This document shows positions 48,372 to 58,017 of a stretch of DNA of 64,000 nucleotides, one piece after another (the first letter of the stretch is position 1; the number at the start of each line of letters is the position of its first letter). Below the pieces are notes generated by a model. That model searched no databases. It had not been told where the DNA came from and was given only the letters and a program-made list of their open reading frames with translations. The DNA lies in NCBI GenBank assembly GCA_963971425.1, contig OZ020515.1, positions 12,292,291 through 12,356,290 of the forward strand, read 5' to 3'. Both the position numbers and the translations under genes were made by a program. This stretch comes from Bryoerythrophyllum caledonicum (Eukaryota; Streptophyta; Bryopsida; Pottiales; Pottiaceae).

Positions 48372-49823
48372 ATGGCGGGCAAGAAGGGCAAGGCTCCGGC
48401 TACTGAAACACTGGTGCTGCAGAAGGTGACTCCGGAGATTCCGAAGCCGGTCAAGACCTGCCGGGTTTTAGAGAGCTACCTCGAGATCATGGGATGTGAA
48501 GGTCTTCTGGCGACACCGTGGGCCTTCCAGAGCGAAACGATGATGACGGAGCTCCTGGGAGAGCCACCAAGCCAATACGCACAAAAGATTAGGGCACATC
48601 CGGAGGTCTGGACCACGGCACTCTGGAGAGACACCTACGAGTTCCGGGCAGGAACAATCAAGGTGGCGGAACGTGACGACGCCATCCTGAAGGGCGAATT
48701 CCGCGCGAAGGCTAACCCTAAGGACGGGTATGTCCTCAGCGATCTCACCGATCCGGACGCCAGGTTAGTAATGGCATTCTTCAACCCTATTTTCCACCCC
48801 GAGAAACCAAAACGGATAGTGGCCAAGCTAGCAACCCTAATCTTGGGCTCGATGAGAGGGAAGTTGTCCGTCGACTGGGCGGCCATCATGGACGAGCAGA
48901 TTGATAGGATGGTGAAGAACCTGCCGAAAGCCCGGAAAACCCCATCCCCGCTTTCCACCTACCTGGCTCACATGTACGCCAAGCAGAAGATGTTGGGTCC
49001 GGATGAGCAGGCCGAGTACGACAGCTTGCTCACCATCCAGTCATACGAAGGGATGGAAACAGATGAGGAACTGGAGGAATCGACGGACTCCGACACGGAG
49101 AAGTCGTCATCCCCCCTCATACTTCGAAGACCGAACCGGAAGCGGAGTCGTTCGGTGCAGAGGACTCCGGAGACCCCGGGAACATGCCGGCCGTTGTCAA
49201 CAATCCCGGCGCAGAGCCCACCCATAGCACCACCAACCGCAGCGCAGCCAACAGCACCGAAACCGGCCCCAGAAAACGAACGATTCGCGACCGGATCAGA
49301 GCCGGGACCGACATTTGTCCCAAGCATCATTGGCGACACTCCCGTGGACGTCCACGAGCTCTGCAGACATATTGTCTGGAGGACCATGATCCAGGAAGGG
49401 GAGATCCGGGAGAGGCATGCCATGATCATGGCCATCCTAGAGGCAGTCAGACTGGAGGACACCACCCACCTCATCGCCCAACTCAGGGAGATGAAGGAGA
49501 AACACGATTCCGTCACAAGACTGGAACAGGAGAACGCCACCATGACCAAGGTTAACACCCGGCTCTGGGGTCAGGTCCGGCAAGCGGAAGCCGCACGGGA
49601 TGTAGCACAGCACGCCCGAGTGGTGGCAGAAACGAAGGTCCGGGCAACTTCACAGACACTGACCGATATCCGCACAGCGCTGGAGTTTCCGGTGGATACG
49701 GTTAACCGGGCATTACTCTACACAGCTAGCTTGGAGAAGAACGAGAAGCTCAACAGGGGGCAGGTGATCCGGTTCCTGGTGGACCACAGCCGGAAAATGG
49801 AGAGCACCTGGTCCAAGATGTAA
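48372..49823 (+). CDS. Gag-like coiled-coil protein in TG...CA unit, copy 1 (most intact)
   Basis: 483 residues from ATG 48372 (upstream context GT(A/G)AGGAC(A/G)GTGCGTG is shared with copy 2) to TAA 49821. N terminus basic (MAGKKGKAP). Residues 30-220 form a conserved domain: MGCEGLL, W.DTYEFR, DPDARLVMAFFNPIFHPEKPKRIVAKLA, VDWAAIMDEQ. Next come an acidic patch (about 240-265), a basic RRPNRKRSRS, a Pro/Ala/Thr-rich linker, and a predicted coiled-coil (about 350-480). The frame continues past the TAA through a Pro/Ser-rich tail to 50630, with one further stop (TGA 49920). Not recognised as any named family; gag-like structural or accessory protein is my inference. No zinc knuckle, protease or polymerase. 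Confidence 0.65.
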   Translation: MAGKKGKAPATETLVLQKVTPEIPKPVKTCRVLESYLEIMGCEGLLATPWAFQSETMMTELLGEPPSQYAQKIRAHPEVWTTALWRDTYEFRAGTIKVAERDDAILKGEFRAKANPKDGYVLSDLTDPDARLVMAFFNPIFHPEKPKRIVAKLATLILGSMRGKLSVDWAAIMDEQIDRMVKNLPKARKTPSPLSTYLAHMYAKQKMLGPDEQAEYDSLLTIQSYEGMETDEELEESTDSDTEKSSSPLILRRPNRKRSRSVQRTPETPGTCRPLSTIPAQSPPIAPPTAAQPTAPKPAPENERFATGSEPGPTFVPSIIGDTPVDVHELCRHIVWRTMIQEGEIRERHAMIMAILEAVRLEDTTHLIAQLREMKEKHDSVTRLEQENATMTKVNTRLWGQVRQAEAARDVAQHARVVAETKVRATSQTLTDIRTALEFPVDTVNRALLYTASLEKNEKLNRGQVIRFLVDHSRKMESTWSKM

Positions 49824-50630
49824 GAGCTAGCAAGGGATCTCGTGGCCGCCACCTCAACAATACCAGGAGCTCCCCCTCCAGTTCCGGCACCACCTGCTCC
49901 AGACGCTGCGGGACCATCCTGAACCCAAACAGATCCGTCCGGAACCACTGCAGGACCGTCCGGATCCCCATCCGGTCCGGCAGCTGCTTCTCCCACCCAA
50001 CCTCCGGTCGGATCTTCACCCAGACCTGCATCTGGAACAGCGAAGTCACTCACCGGACAGTTTAATGATCTCGTGGGAACGCCGGATTTCAGCTCTCCTA
50101 TGAGTTGGAATGGGGTGGCCTTCCCAAGCACGGAGAGTATGCAGAAGTGGGAACAGGTGCCAGGGAGTCAGGGAGTACCACCCCTGCCCTTCCGAATTCC
50201 CTCAAAGTCTCCCTCTCCGGGGCCACCAGTGACGGACCCTTTACCCGGAAGCTCGGCAGCGACACCCATGGTGGTCAGCCTCAGCGGTAGCTTCCGGGAC
50301 CTTCCGGACGTTGAAGACCGTGCAGAGGCACCATCCGGCCAGGCGGTCACAACAGAGGACCCGGATGCACCATCCGGACCAGGTATGCCGACGCCGACCA
50401 CCTCACCGGAGCCACCAGCAGCCATTCCGGCGCAAACCGAGGCCGGCACCACTCCAGCAGAGGTTACCCCTTCACGCCGTAGCAGTCGGAGGCGAAACCA
50501 AGTAACCCCGCAGATTAGAATCTTTAGGGCTAAAAGTCTGATAGCGATTAACGATGGCGCTCAAGTTGCACCCGGCTATCAGGCGGTAAGACTAAAGACA
50601 GTTTTTTTTAGTTTTAAATTAGATCCGTAG
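49824..50630 (+). pseudogene. Pro/Ser-rich in-frame extension of the gag-like ORF
   Basis: Same frame as 48372-49823. It is interrupted by TGA at 49920-49922, then open to TAG at 50628. Rich in Pro, Ser, Thr and Gly, it ends in a basic SRRSSRRRN segment. The next DNA (GCGATTAACGATGG(C/G)GCTC.AGTTGCACCC, about 50542) is conserved with copy 2 at 58067. Either a second exon or readthrough domain, or a pseudogenised part of one long ORF. Confidence 0.5.
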
Positions 50631-51744
50631 AAACCGGATCTCAGATCCGAAACTTCCGGATCAGAGTTTGAATTCCAGATTTCTAGGGATAAGATCCCTT
50701 TAACTTTTAGGATAGGATTTCCCGGATTTTTAGCTTCTTTAATCCGTTTTTAGATCAGTCGTAGCGGGTTCTTGAGTCCTGAGCCTTAGCCGGTTCGGGG
50801 TCTTTTTTCTTCCTCACGAATGATATTTGCTGTTAGTATATTTTCTTGTCTTGAAATTATGGTGGCATGTATCATTTCGTGAATGAAGGATAGGGCCCAT
50901 TGTGGTTGATGATTAGTGGAATAGTTGTGGAAGCTGAAGTGGTTCACGGATAAGCATCTAGTCTAACCGGTTGGGACTTGCTGTGGGAGAGCACCCGGAA
51001 CAGCTGAAGGAGAGGTTAGATAGAGTCTGACGATCCTTGGTGACCGGAAGAAGCCTGGAGGGGGAGGGAGGGTACTTTAGGTGGTGGCCTGGTAGCTCCT
51101 AAGGCACGGAGATTCCGTGTGAACCCGGATTCTGGTTGCGACCGGAATTTCCCCTTACGATAGATGGAAAAGCCTGTGGTGTATGTCTAGAAGGAAGTCC
51201 ATATGCAGATCTACCCTTCACACCTCACCAAACCACTAATCATCCCCCAGAATGTCGTTGTAGTCCAGGTGAGCCTCTGAGTGACCGTATCCGGAAGGCC
51301 TTCCGGTTAATGTGAGAGAGTGCATCCGGAAACAACAAACCAACGACCAATTAGCAACATAGGGAGAGTGGGTGTCTAGCCACTTAAAGTCACAAGGCAG
51401 TGGGGAATCCGGCCACTTACACAAAATAGGATTAGTGGTACTCGGCCACTCGTTTAAAAATTCCGGAAGACAAACTCCATTTGACCTTCCGGAAGTTGGC
51501 AGGACCCGGAAAATAGTAGGAAACCACATCGGTCGTCCGGAAGAATCCAGATGAATAGGTCACGGTAGAATAGGAATGCTAACCAGCGTGTGGTAGAGGG
51601 ATAACAGATAGCTTACTTATCATTCAAAGAAGAAACAACAGATCTCTGTGGGAACGAATTTAGAGCGACCATTCCGGGCACATTTAGTTCCAACTAAGTG
51701 CTATCTGGAGGAATACTTACTCTACAAACTGCGACATTTACACA
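50631..51744 (+). other. Non-coding 3' part of the TG...CA unit, copy 1
   Basis: Rich in TCCGGA/CCGGAA motifs. Phrases CACTT(A/C)AAGTCACAAGGCAG and GGGGAATCCGGCCACTTAC are shared with 58936-58980. Ends in the CTCTGTGGGAACGA block. Confidence 0.6.
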
Positions 51745-51746
51745 AC

Positions 51747-52900
51747 AAAGGTCCAAATGACATTGCAGTTGTATGTTTAGTGCTCCGCAGTCTCTATGGT
51801 TTCAAACATTCTAGGCATATATGGAATCATACTTTCAATGGGTTCTTACTCAAGTTTGAGTTAGAGTCCACTACTGCAGAACTGTGCGTCTACATTTCAA
51901 AGAAACAACCCCTTCTCATAGTCACTATTTTTGTGGATGATGGCTTAGCTTGTTGTGCAATGTAGGAACGCCTTGATGTTCTTATCTCATACATGGAGCA
52001 TTGTTTAGATTACCAAGTCCTTTGCCAACCTCTATGTAGGCTTATACATTCACCAGACTGTAGACAAACGCATGATATATATCAATCAATCGATCTACTT
52101 ACAGAGCATCCTACTCTGCTTTGGTTTTGAGAAACGCTCCACCGTTGCCCCCATGAAGCAAATCTGCAGCTTGATGATGCTGCCAACTCCCTTGAAGAAG
52201 TCGGTTTTGCTTAATCCGCCGCCGTCGGGTGTCTACTTTTCCTTAACCTTCACTAGGCTCGACATCAGCTTTACAGCCAGTAAAGTTGGACAATTTTCAT
52301 CAAACCCTGAGCGCCCACATTTTAATGTTGTGAGCAGGATTTACCGGTACTTGGCCGACGCTTTATCCTTCTCTCTATGCCATGGCGGCCATTGAAGAAA
52401 CAATTTGTTGGAGGCTTTTGCTGACGCTGACTATGTCGGCAACGTCACGACCGCAAGAGACGCTCTAGAAGCCTACTTTTTCTAAATCGTACCCCGGTGG
52501 CAAGGAGTAGCCGCAAGCAAGCCTCCGTCTCTACCCCTACAACGGAAGTTGAATATGTGGCGGCAAGTGTCACTACCAAGGAAATTATTTGGTCTTGCAG
52601 GCTCCTCGGCAACCTAAGTTTTGCCCAAGCATCTCCAACTCAACTTTTTTCACATAACTAGAGCGCCATCAAGCTTGTCCATAATCCCAAGTTTCACCGT
52701 TGTACAAAGCATATCAACATCATTTACCACTTTATTTGGGAGCACCAACGGCATGGTGATATCAACGTATGTTTTACTTCCACAACCACCTAGCTTGCCG
52801 ACCTCTTTACCAAGGCATTACCAGCTGACCGTTTCTCTTATCTTCAGCAATGCATCGGCCTTCATCTATGCCCCTTGCAAGAAAAATGGGTGAAACTGTT
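51747..52900 (+). pseudogene. Copia RT C-terminal part and RNase H, broken
   Basis: RT resumes at about 51748 with the SLYGFK motif (about 51790) and FVDDGLA (YVDD equivalent, about 51930). 52072-52395 is the region between RT and RNase H (RLDISFTASKVGQF, RYLADALSFSLCHGGH). RNase H residues are scattered over frames: DADYVG near 52425, KLVHNPKFHR near 52671. Many stops. Confidence 0.8.
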
Positions 52901-52965
52901 CATGTCCTTTAACTCCTTTCTGTTACAAATTGCTGAACTATATAAGCTAGTGGTCTGATAGAGGG

Positions 52966-53659
52966 TGTTAAACAACATGGTTACGTGAAGGGAACATGGA
53001 ACCAAATATGAAGTTGTGAAAAATTGCCCTACATCATTGATCTCAAGAACATACCGTTACCACATGATATGTTGGTTGGTTGATTACAATTGTAGTGATC
53101 CCCTTGTTGGTGGATTTAAGCAACGGAAGGAAGCTCATGGGTTTCATCGATGCGTAGCAAGTCTATTCAGGTGAACACTACAAAGACGTCTATGCGGGAT
53201 ATGCGCTACGTCGCTTAATGCCCTTGTATTATATTGAGTTTATGTGGAATACATGAAGATGTTGTATGGCTATCCGTGTAAAGTTTCACCTCACTGATCA
53301 TACGGTCTACTTTCCAGAGTCTTGCTGTATCTGTTACTCCGTTGTTGTGGTTATCTGGGTGTATCAGGGCTTGATGCTGAGTTGTTGTGTTCCGGGCTAG
53401 GTTAGCTATGGGAGCGTGGGACGCTCGGAGCGCTCTCCTCCAATTATTGTTGTTAGGTGAGGGCACCCTGCCTTCTGTGTCATCCTAGTGGTGTTGTGGT
53501 TGTTTAGGGTTGTTTGATTGGGACGGGGAATTTGACTTGCCTTGTTTGTCAACATGTTGTATAAAGAAAGATTGACAACTACAATAGATCGAAAGTCCTA
53601 ATCAACATCAAATAAACAAAAAATATACACTAAAACAAATATACGTAGTACACTCTTAA
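52966..53659. other. Probable Copia 3' LTR and Gypsy 3' LTR, head to head
   Basis: By position, 52966 onward (TGTTAAACAACATGG) should be the Copia 3' LTR, and the stretch up to 53660 the 3' LTR of the minus-strand Gypsy. No second copy of either LTR is in the window, so limits cannot be set. No genes. Confidence 0.4.
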
Positions 53660-53989
53660 ATGCCCCCTTAACGGATAAAGAGACCCTCTATCCACCTAGG
53701 ACCAAACATCACTAACAAGACTAAACGCCACGGTGATGTCGTTGCAACAACTGTACGCATCTAGTCGAAGCTCTCGCCCGTTGCCAAATCAATAAGCATA
53801 TGGAGAAGTAACAAAGAGAGGGTGGGCCGGGTGCAATGTGAGCCTCATCTTTAATTGCCTTAGGCAACTTTGTTGCCAATCCCTTGTTCAATCTTCACTT
53901 TGCCTATTTCTGAATCGAAACCACGATTCTAACTGGATGGCAATGCACCACACAGTGACAAGTCCACTAGGAATTCAAGCCGTTTCATC

Positions 53990-54300
53990 AGGTGAAATGT
54001 GGCTTAAAGACCTCCGACAACTAGGGCAAGTCTAATCCTTAGACGGTAGAGTAGAAAGAGGCGGCGCCGAGCAAGCCATATGCCAACCAAGCTGGTAATG
54101 GTCACAAAACAATATGATAGCCGAGCCCTTCTTCTCACCACACACAAAACACAAAAGGCCGCCGGGCACAACTGCCAACTCCGGATGAACGAAGCCATCA
54201 ATGGGTAAATGATAGGGAGCACAATTCTTAGAGTGCTCCCTACTCTCCCAGCCATCCTTGCCTTCCAACAACAAGATGCCACTGGGCAAACACATCCATT
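53990..54300 (-). pseudogene. PHD-type zinc finger at the Gypsy polyprotein C terminus
   Basis: After integrase, the minus frame starting at 54295 reads CFVCGEKKGSAIILFCDHY, then WHMAC, PPLSTLP and, past a TAG in place of the expected Trp, TCPSC. This is the C-x2-C, C-x2-C, H-x2-C, C-x2-C pattern of a PHD finger, with one ligand (second Cys of pair two) changed to Tyr. PHD fingers bind histone tails, so here it could once have steered integration. Function is inferred from family knowledge only. Confidence 0.65.
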
Positions 54301-54399
54301 ACACGAAGAATAGTGCGCCCTGCCTTGACATCCAATGTTGTAGGCGCCTCACGTTGCAGATAAAGTTTAAACGTAATCCCCCGTGGAAAAACGTTGCAA

Positions 54400-55440
54400 T
54401 TGAGGTCGGTAGGCACTGCTACGAATACGAGCATACCGTAAGGTGTCACGGTGCTGAGCAATGGATAAGCTTATCCATTGCTCCATGGCATAAGGCATGG
54501 CTTGCTTGAAGAACTTCGCTCGATCCCGTAGACACTGGGCCTACACCTTTGGATCGTCCAAATCCACAACCGGAGCCAACTTTCCCGAGTAGAATTTGTT
54601 AAAATTGGCTCCCGTCCATATGAGAATTGATACGGATTGAAAGTTGCGAGTGGAGCCTGCCAGCTAAATCGGTACTCCATGGCAATCCATGGAATCATTA
54701 GATCTCAATCTTTGTGGCCACCTTGAAGTAATCCATACTTCCATAGGCCCCACTTCACGGTCTGAACCACACGCTTTGCCAAACCGTCCGCTTCCGGATG
54801 AACTTGAGAAGTCATACGTTGGTCTATTAAAGCCTCGATACACAAAGCTTCAAAAGCCCCAAAGAACTAATGCCCCTAATGTGTCAAAACCTAAGCTAGG
54901 GCTCCAAAACAAGGCAACACCCGGTCGAGGAATGCCATGGCCGCCAACTCCGAAGAGCTCTGCGGAAGAGCTACGAGCTCAATTCACTTGTTGAAATGAT
55001 CCACCATTACCAAAACATACTTGGCTTTGTATGGAGTCACAACAAGTAGATCAACAAAGTCCAAAGACCACCGGTAGCCTAGCCTCATAATGGGCAAAGG
55101 CTGCAACTGCGGTGACAATGTGTTGAAGCTGGATCCAACCCGTTTACATACTTTACATCAAGAATCATACGTGGCGACATGCGGATAGATGCCAATCCAC
55201 CAATATTGGTTGCGCAGCATCAAATGAGTTCGTTGCACACCAAAGTGTCCTAGGTCTTTGTGTACTTGCTGTACCAACAAAGCCCTCTGATTTGGCTTTG
55301 GAACTTTGTACCTAGCCACATCCAAAATAGAAGGTCATTCTCTTAACGAAATCTTATTATTTGGTGCCCAACTCAATCACGCTACATAGTAGAAAGAGCT
55401 AGGAAAAGTATCCCATGTTGTAGCATGTGCAAGACTAGAC
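54400..55440 (-). pseudogene. Gypsy integrase, catalytically dead
   Basis: H2C2 zinc region LGHFGVQRTH...YWW...CKVC (about 55250-55135). The first catalytic Asp region LDFVDLL lies near 55060. The second (expected TDRGTEF) reads TYQGTKF near 54850, and the expected catalytic Glu region reads HPEADGLAKRV near 54780, so two of three DDE residues are lost. Further on are YREP/YGREPIL-type and LQREAPTTLDVKAGRT segments. Several stops. Confidence 0.8.
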
Positions 55441-55716
55441 TGTATTCCTTGTGGGAATCCGTTCCCACAAGCTGCCAGAAGTTAATCTGAAAATCCGGCA
55501 AAACCAAAAAAATTAATTAAGTAATTACGGTAGTCTGTGCTAGAATAAAATCTATAGTCAGTTTGTAAGAATAAAGACGGATGAACCCGGTTGAAATCCC
55601 TAAGTGATCCTAAAGTTGCTAAACGAACAGCTGGAGTAGTTGACGGAACTTCAGAAAAGTCTGTCATCTGGAGCTGTCACCATCAGCTGTCATCATCAAC
55701 CGTACGAACGACCAGC

Positions 55717-55723
55717 TATAAAA
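55717..55723 (+). promoter_or_regulatory. TATA box of the TG...CA unit
   Basis: TATAAAA in the context AGCTATAAAAGGCC, about 230 bp before the ORF start and 75 bp before a CT repeat. It fits an LTR U3 promoter. Confidence 0.7.
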
Positions 55724-55790
55724 GGCCGTGGCATGAGGGAAACCTCTTTCTTTTTCTATCTTCTTTGCGTGTTGCGCTTCCGCTCCAGCG

Positions 55791-55811
55791 CTCTCTCTCT
55801 CTCTCTCTCTC
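55791..55811 (+). repeat. CT microsatellite in the leader
   Basis: About 10 CT units just downstream of the TATA box, a common plant 5' leader/initiator feature. Confidence 0.9.
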
Positions 55812-55947
55812 ATTCTCCTAACTGCTGGGCGTTAGGGTTTGTTAGTTTAGACGGTTAGAACAAACGTGTGTCCGTTAGGGAGGGTTTCTGTGAGGACGGT
55901 GCGTGCAGAGACAACATCGAGAGAAAGTGAGGAAGTAGGCAGACCCG

Positions 55948-58017
55948 ATGAAGACGGTCCCCATGGCCAAGAAGAAGAAAATCGACAAAGATGGGCGAGG
56001 GAAGCGAGACGAAGAGCCGGCTGCTGCGCTTCCACCCTTGACGAGGGTGCTTCCCAAAATCCCTGTAGACCCGGACGAATGCAGCCTTCTGAAGGACAGT
56101 TTGAAGACCATGGGTTGCGACGGATTCCTTGAAGTTGCCTCGGGCATCTGTGAGGAGGTATACGTCCGGGAGCTGATAGGAATGCCGGACCCGAAGTATG
56201 AAGGGATGTTGTGGGCTCATCCGGAACTTTGGGGAGTTCCAGAGTGGATATAGGCTTACGACTTCCGGGCCGGCCGCACCTAGGTGGTAGAACGGCAAAA
56301 CAAGTTCGTGGCAGAGGAATTCGAGGGGAAAGTCGACCCGAAGGAGGGGTACAACATCCAGGACTTACGGCACCAGGATGCCTAGTTGGTACTAGGGTTT
56401 CTAAACCCTATCTTCCATCCGGAAAAGCCGAAGCGAATAGTGGCGTAGTGGGCCTGCACTTTCCTCGGAGCACTCCGGGGAAAGATACTAGTGGACTGGG
56501 GAACGCTCATGAGCGAAATGATCAACCGATTGGTGGCCAACCTCCAAAAGGTAAAGAAATCGGCAACCCCGCTGGCCTCCTATGTGGCACACTTCTATTG
56601 CCACCACCAGCAATTTACCCAGACAGAGCAGAGGCTGTACGACAAAGTCCTCAGTCTCCAGAAGTACAGAGGTGAGGAGACGGAAGAAGAGTCCGGAGAG
56701 GCAGCCGAACTAGGGGCGGAACCAACAACAGCGGACGCTCCGGAAGAAGATCGAAGGGCCTGGAAGAGGGCTCAAGACAAGGAGCCTGCGCCGGAGAGTC
56801 CCGACAACAGTAGTTCGTCCAGGTTGTCCGGCGAAGACGAGAACGGGCCGTCCGAGGAAGCCAGCCGGAAGAAGAGGAAGCTCGACCCGGAAGACTCCAG
56901 AGGCCAGTTGAAAGAGATCGATGACATCCTACGTGGGCTAAGCTGGAGGGTGGCAACTCTCAAGGAGCTCAACTTCATTGTAACAACCGGCGTGGAACAA
57001 ATCTTCCGGAGTCTGGGTTGCGAGTGGCTGTAAGACGCGATCCTCCGGGTGGAGGATCTCCGAACCAAGGAGATGTCCTTGAAGGCAGTGCACCTATAGG
57101 TCACCACCCTGTACAAATGCAACATGGACTTGGAGAAGAAAGTAGTGCACTTGCGCCAGGAGACAGTGCTGGCAGTGGTGGCCCGGAAACAGGCGGAAGC
57201 AAGAGCCAACGCATTGGCAGCCGCCTTGATGGAGGTCCGGAAGGCTCTGACCTTTTCGGTGGACACGGTCAACCATAGCAAGCTCTTCACCAAACTGGTG
57301 GAGAAGGAGAAGAAGGTGACCAGGACCAACATCTTCCGGTTCCTCCTTGATCAAGCGGAGAAGATGGGCCAGACCTGGGAGTAGATGAAGCTTTTGGTGA
57401 GCAATATCACTCTGGTGGAACCGGAAGACCAGGCGTCCCAGGTACTAGAAGACTTCATGACCCCAGATCGGACCACAACTCCTCCAGAACCGCCACAGTC
57501 CGATTCGGCTGCAGCTCCAGGTACCTCAACAAATCCGGAGGACCTCAATACTCCGTCATCACAAACACCTGTAGAAGGCATCGTATCTCCCAACCCCAGC
57601 ACGGATGAGATATAGAAGAATCTTCTGAATCTGTTGACGCCTCCGACAATGCGCCTGCCGGATCCTCCGGAAGAAGCCGACCCCCAGGCACCACCCAAGT
57701 CCGTATCCAGGAGACTGGCACACAGACCAGGGAGTTCCTCCGGAAGTTACAGGGACTTGGTCTAGGAGGCCAAACCAACTTCCGAGCCGGAACGACCGAC
57801 GCCTCCAGTTCCGGAAGCTGCACCGGAGAAGCAACCTCCTTCTCCGGATTCCACTGCTCCGGTGGCAAGGGTTTCTCCAGCGGCTGAACCGTCAACCCGG
57901 AAGGGCAACTCTTCGTCGGCAACATCGAAGAAGGCAAGGAGTAAGCAGCGGGTTCCGGTGGAGATCTCCCCCTCGCGCAGTAGTGAGAGAAATCGGGCAT
58001 CGGGTGCCCCGGCTTAG
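55948..58017 (+). pseudogene. Gag-like coiled-coil protein in TG...CA unit, copy 2
   Basis: One frame of 690 codons with no frameshift, interrupted by nine stops: TAG at 56251, 56281, 56383, 56446, 57097, 57382, 57613 and 57763, and TAA at 57031. It ends at TAG 58015. ATG at 55948 or 55963; N terminus KKKKIDK. Conserved with the ORF at 48372: MGCDGFL, YDFRAGR, NPIFHPEKPKRIVA, VDWGTLM, then an acidic linker, basic SRKKRKLD, coiled-coil (about 57130-57380) and a Pro/Ser/Thr-rich tail ending SPSRSSERN. Indel-free decay means the frame was maintained until recently. Confidence 0.65.

Larger units (their letters stand above)
47890..51744 (+). mobile_element. 3.86-kb TG...CA unit with internal ORF (solo-LTR-like), copy 1
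   Basis: Homology to 55450-59318 starts at TGCGGGAAGCTGTCCCCACA (copy 2 TGTGGGAATCCGTTCCCACA) and ends at GACATTTACACA (copy 2 AACATTCCTACACA). Lengths are 3855 and 3869 bp. The last 110 bp begin CTCTGTGGGAACGA, the kind of phrase I know from 3' ends of long plant Gypsy LTRs. There is no primer site and no polymerase inside, and neither unit shows LTRs of its own. A solo giant LTR that carries an ORF is the simplest reading (inference). No clean 5-bp duplication at this copy. The left junction with Copia sequence leaves about 95 unexplained bases (47796-47889). Confidence 0.6.
43751..52965 (+). mobile_element. Degenerate Copia element with two large insertions
   Basis: Copia gag, protease, integrase, RT and RNase H pieces occur in order on the plus strand (43751-45054, 46567-47795, 51747-52900) and carry many stops and frameshifts. 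A purine tract GATAGAGGG precedes TGTTA at 52966, a likely 3' LTR start. A CACTA element splits integrase at 45055-46563, and a 3.86-kb TG...CA unit splits RT at 47890-51744. The 5' LTR is not visible. Confidence 0.85.

Noticed and set aside
49003-49558. Overlapping plus and minus ORFs inside 48372-49823
   Set aside because: Shadows created by high GC; the 483-codon frame has conserved motifs shared with two other copies.
54689-54994. Plus-strand 101-codon ORF
   Set aside because: Antisense to the Gypsy integrase fragment; no independent coding evidence.
55948-58017. Reassignment of TAG to an amino acid
   Set aside because: HIPL and PEX3 both terminate at TAG, and aligned residues in the sister ORF are D/T, K, R and K, not one amino acid. 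Ordinary decay is simpler.
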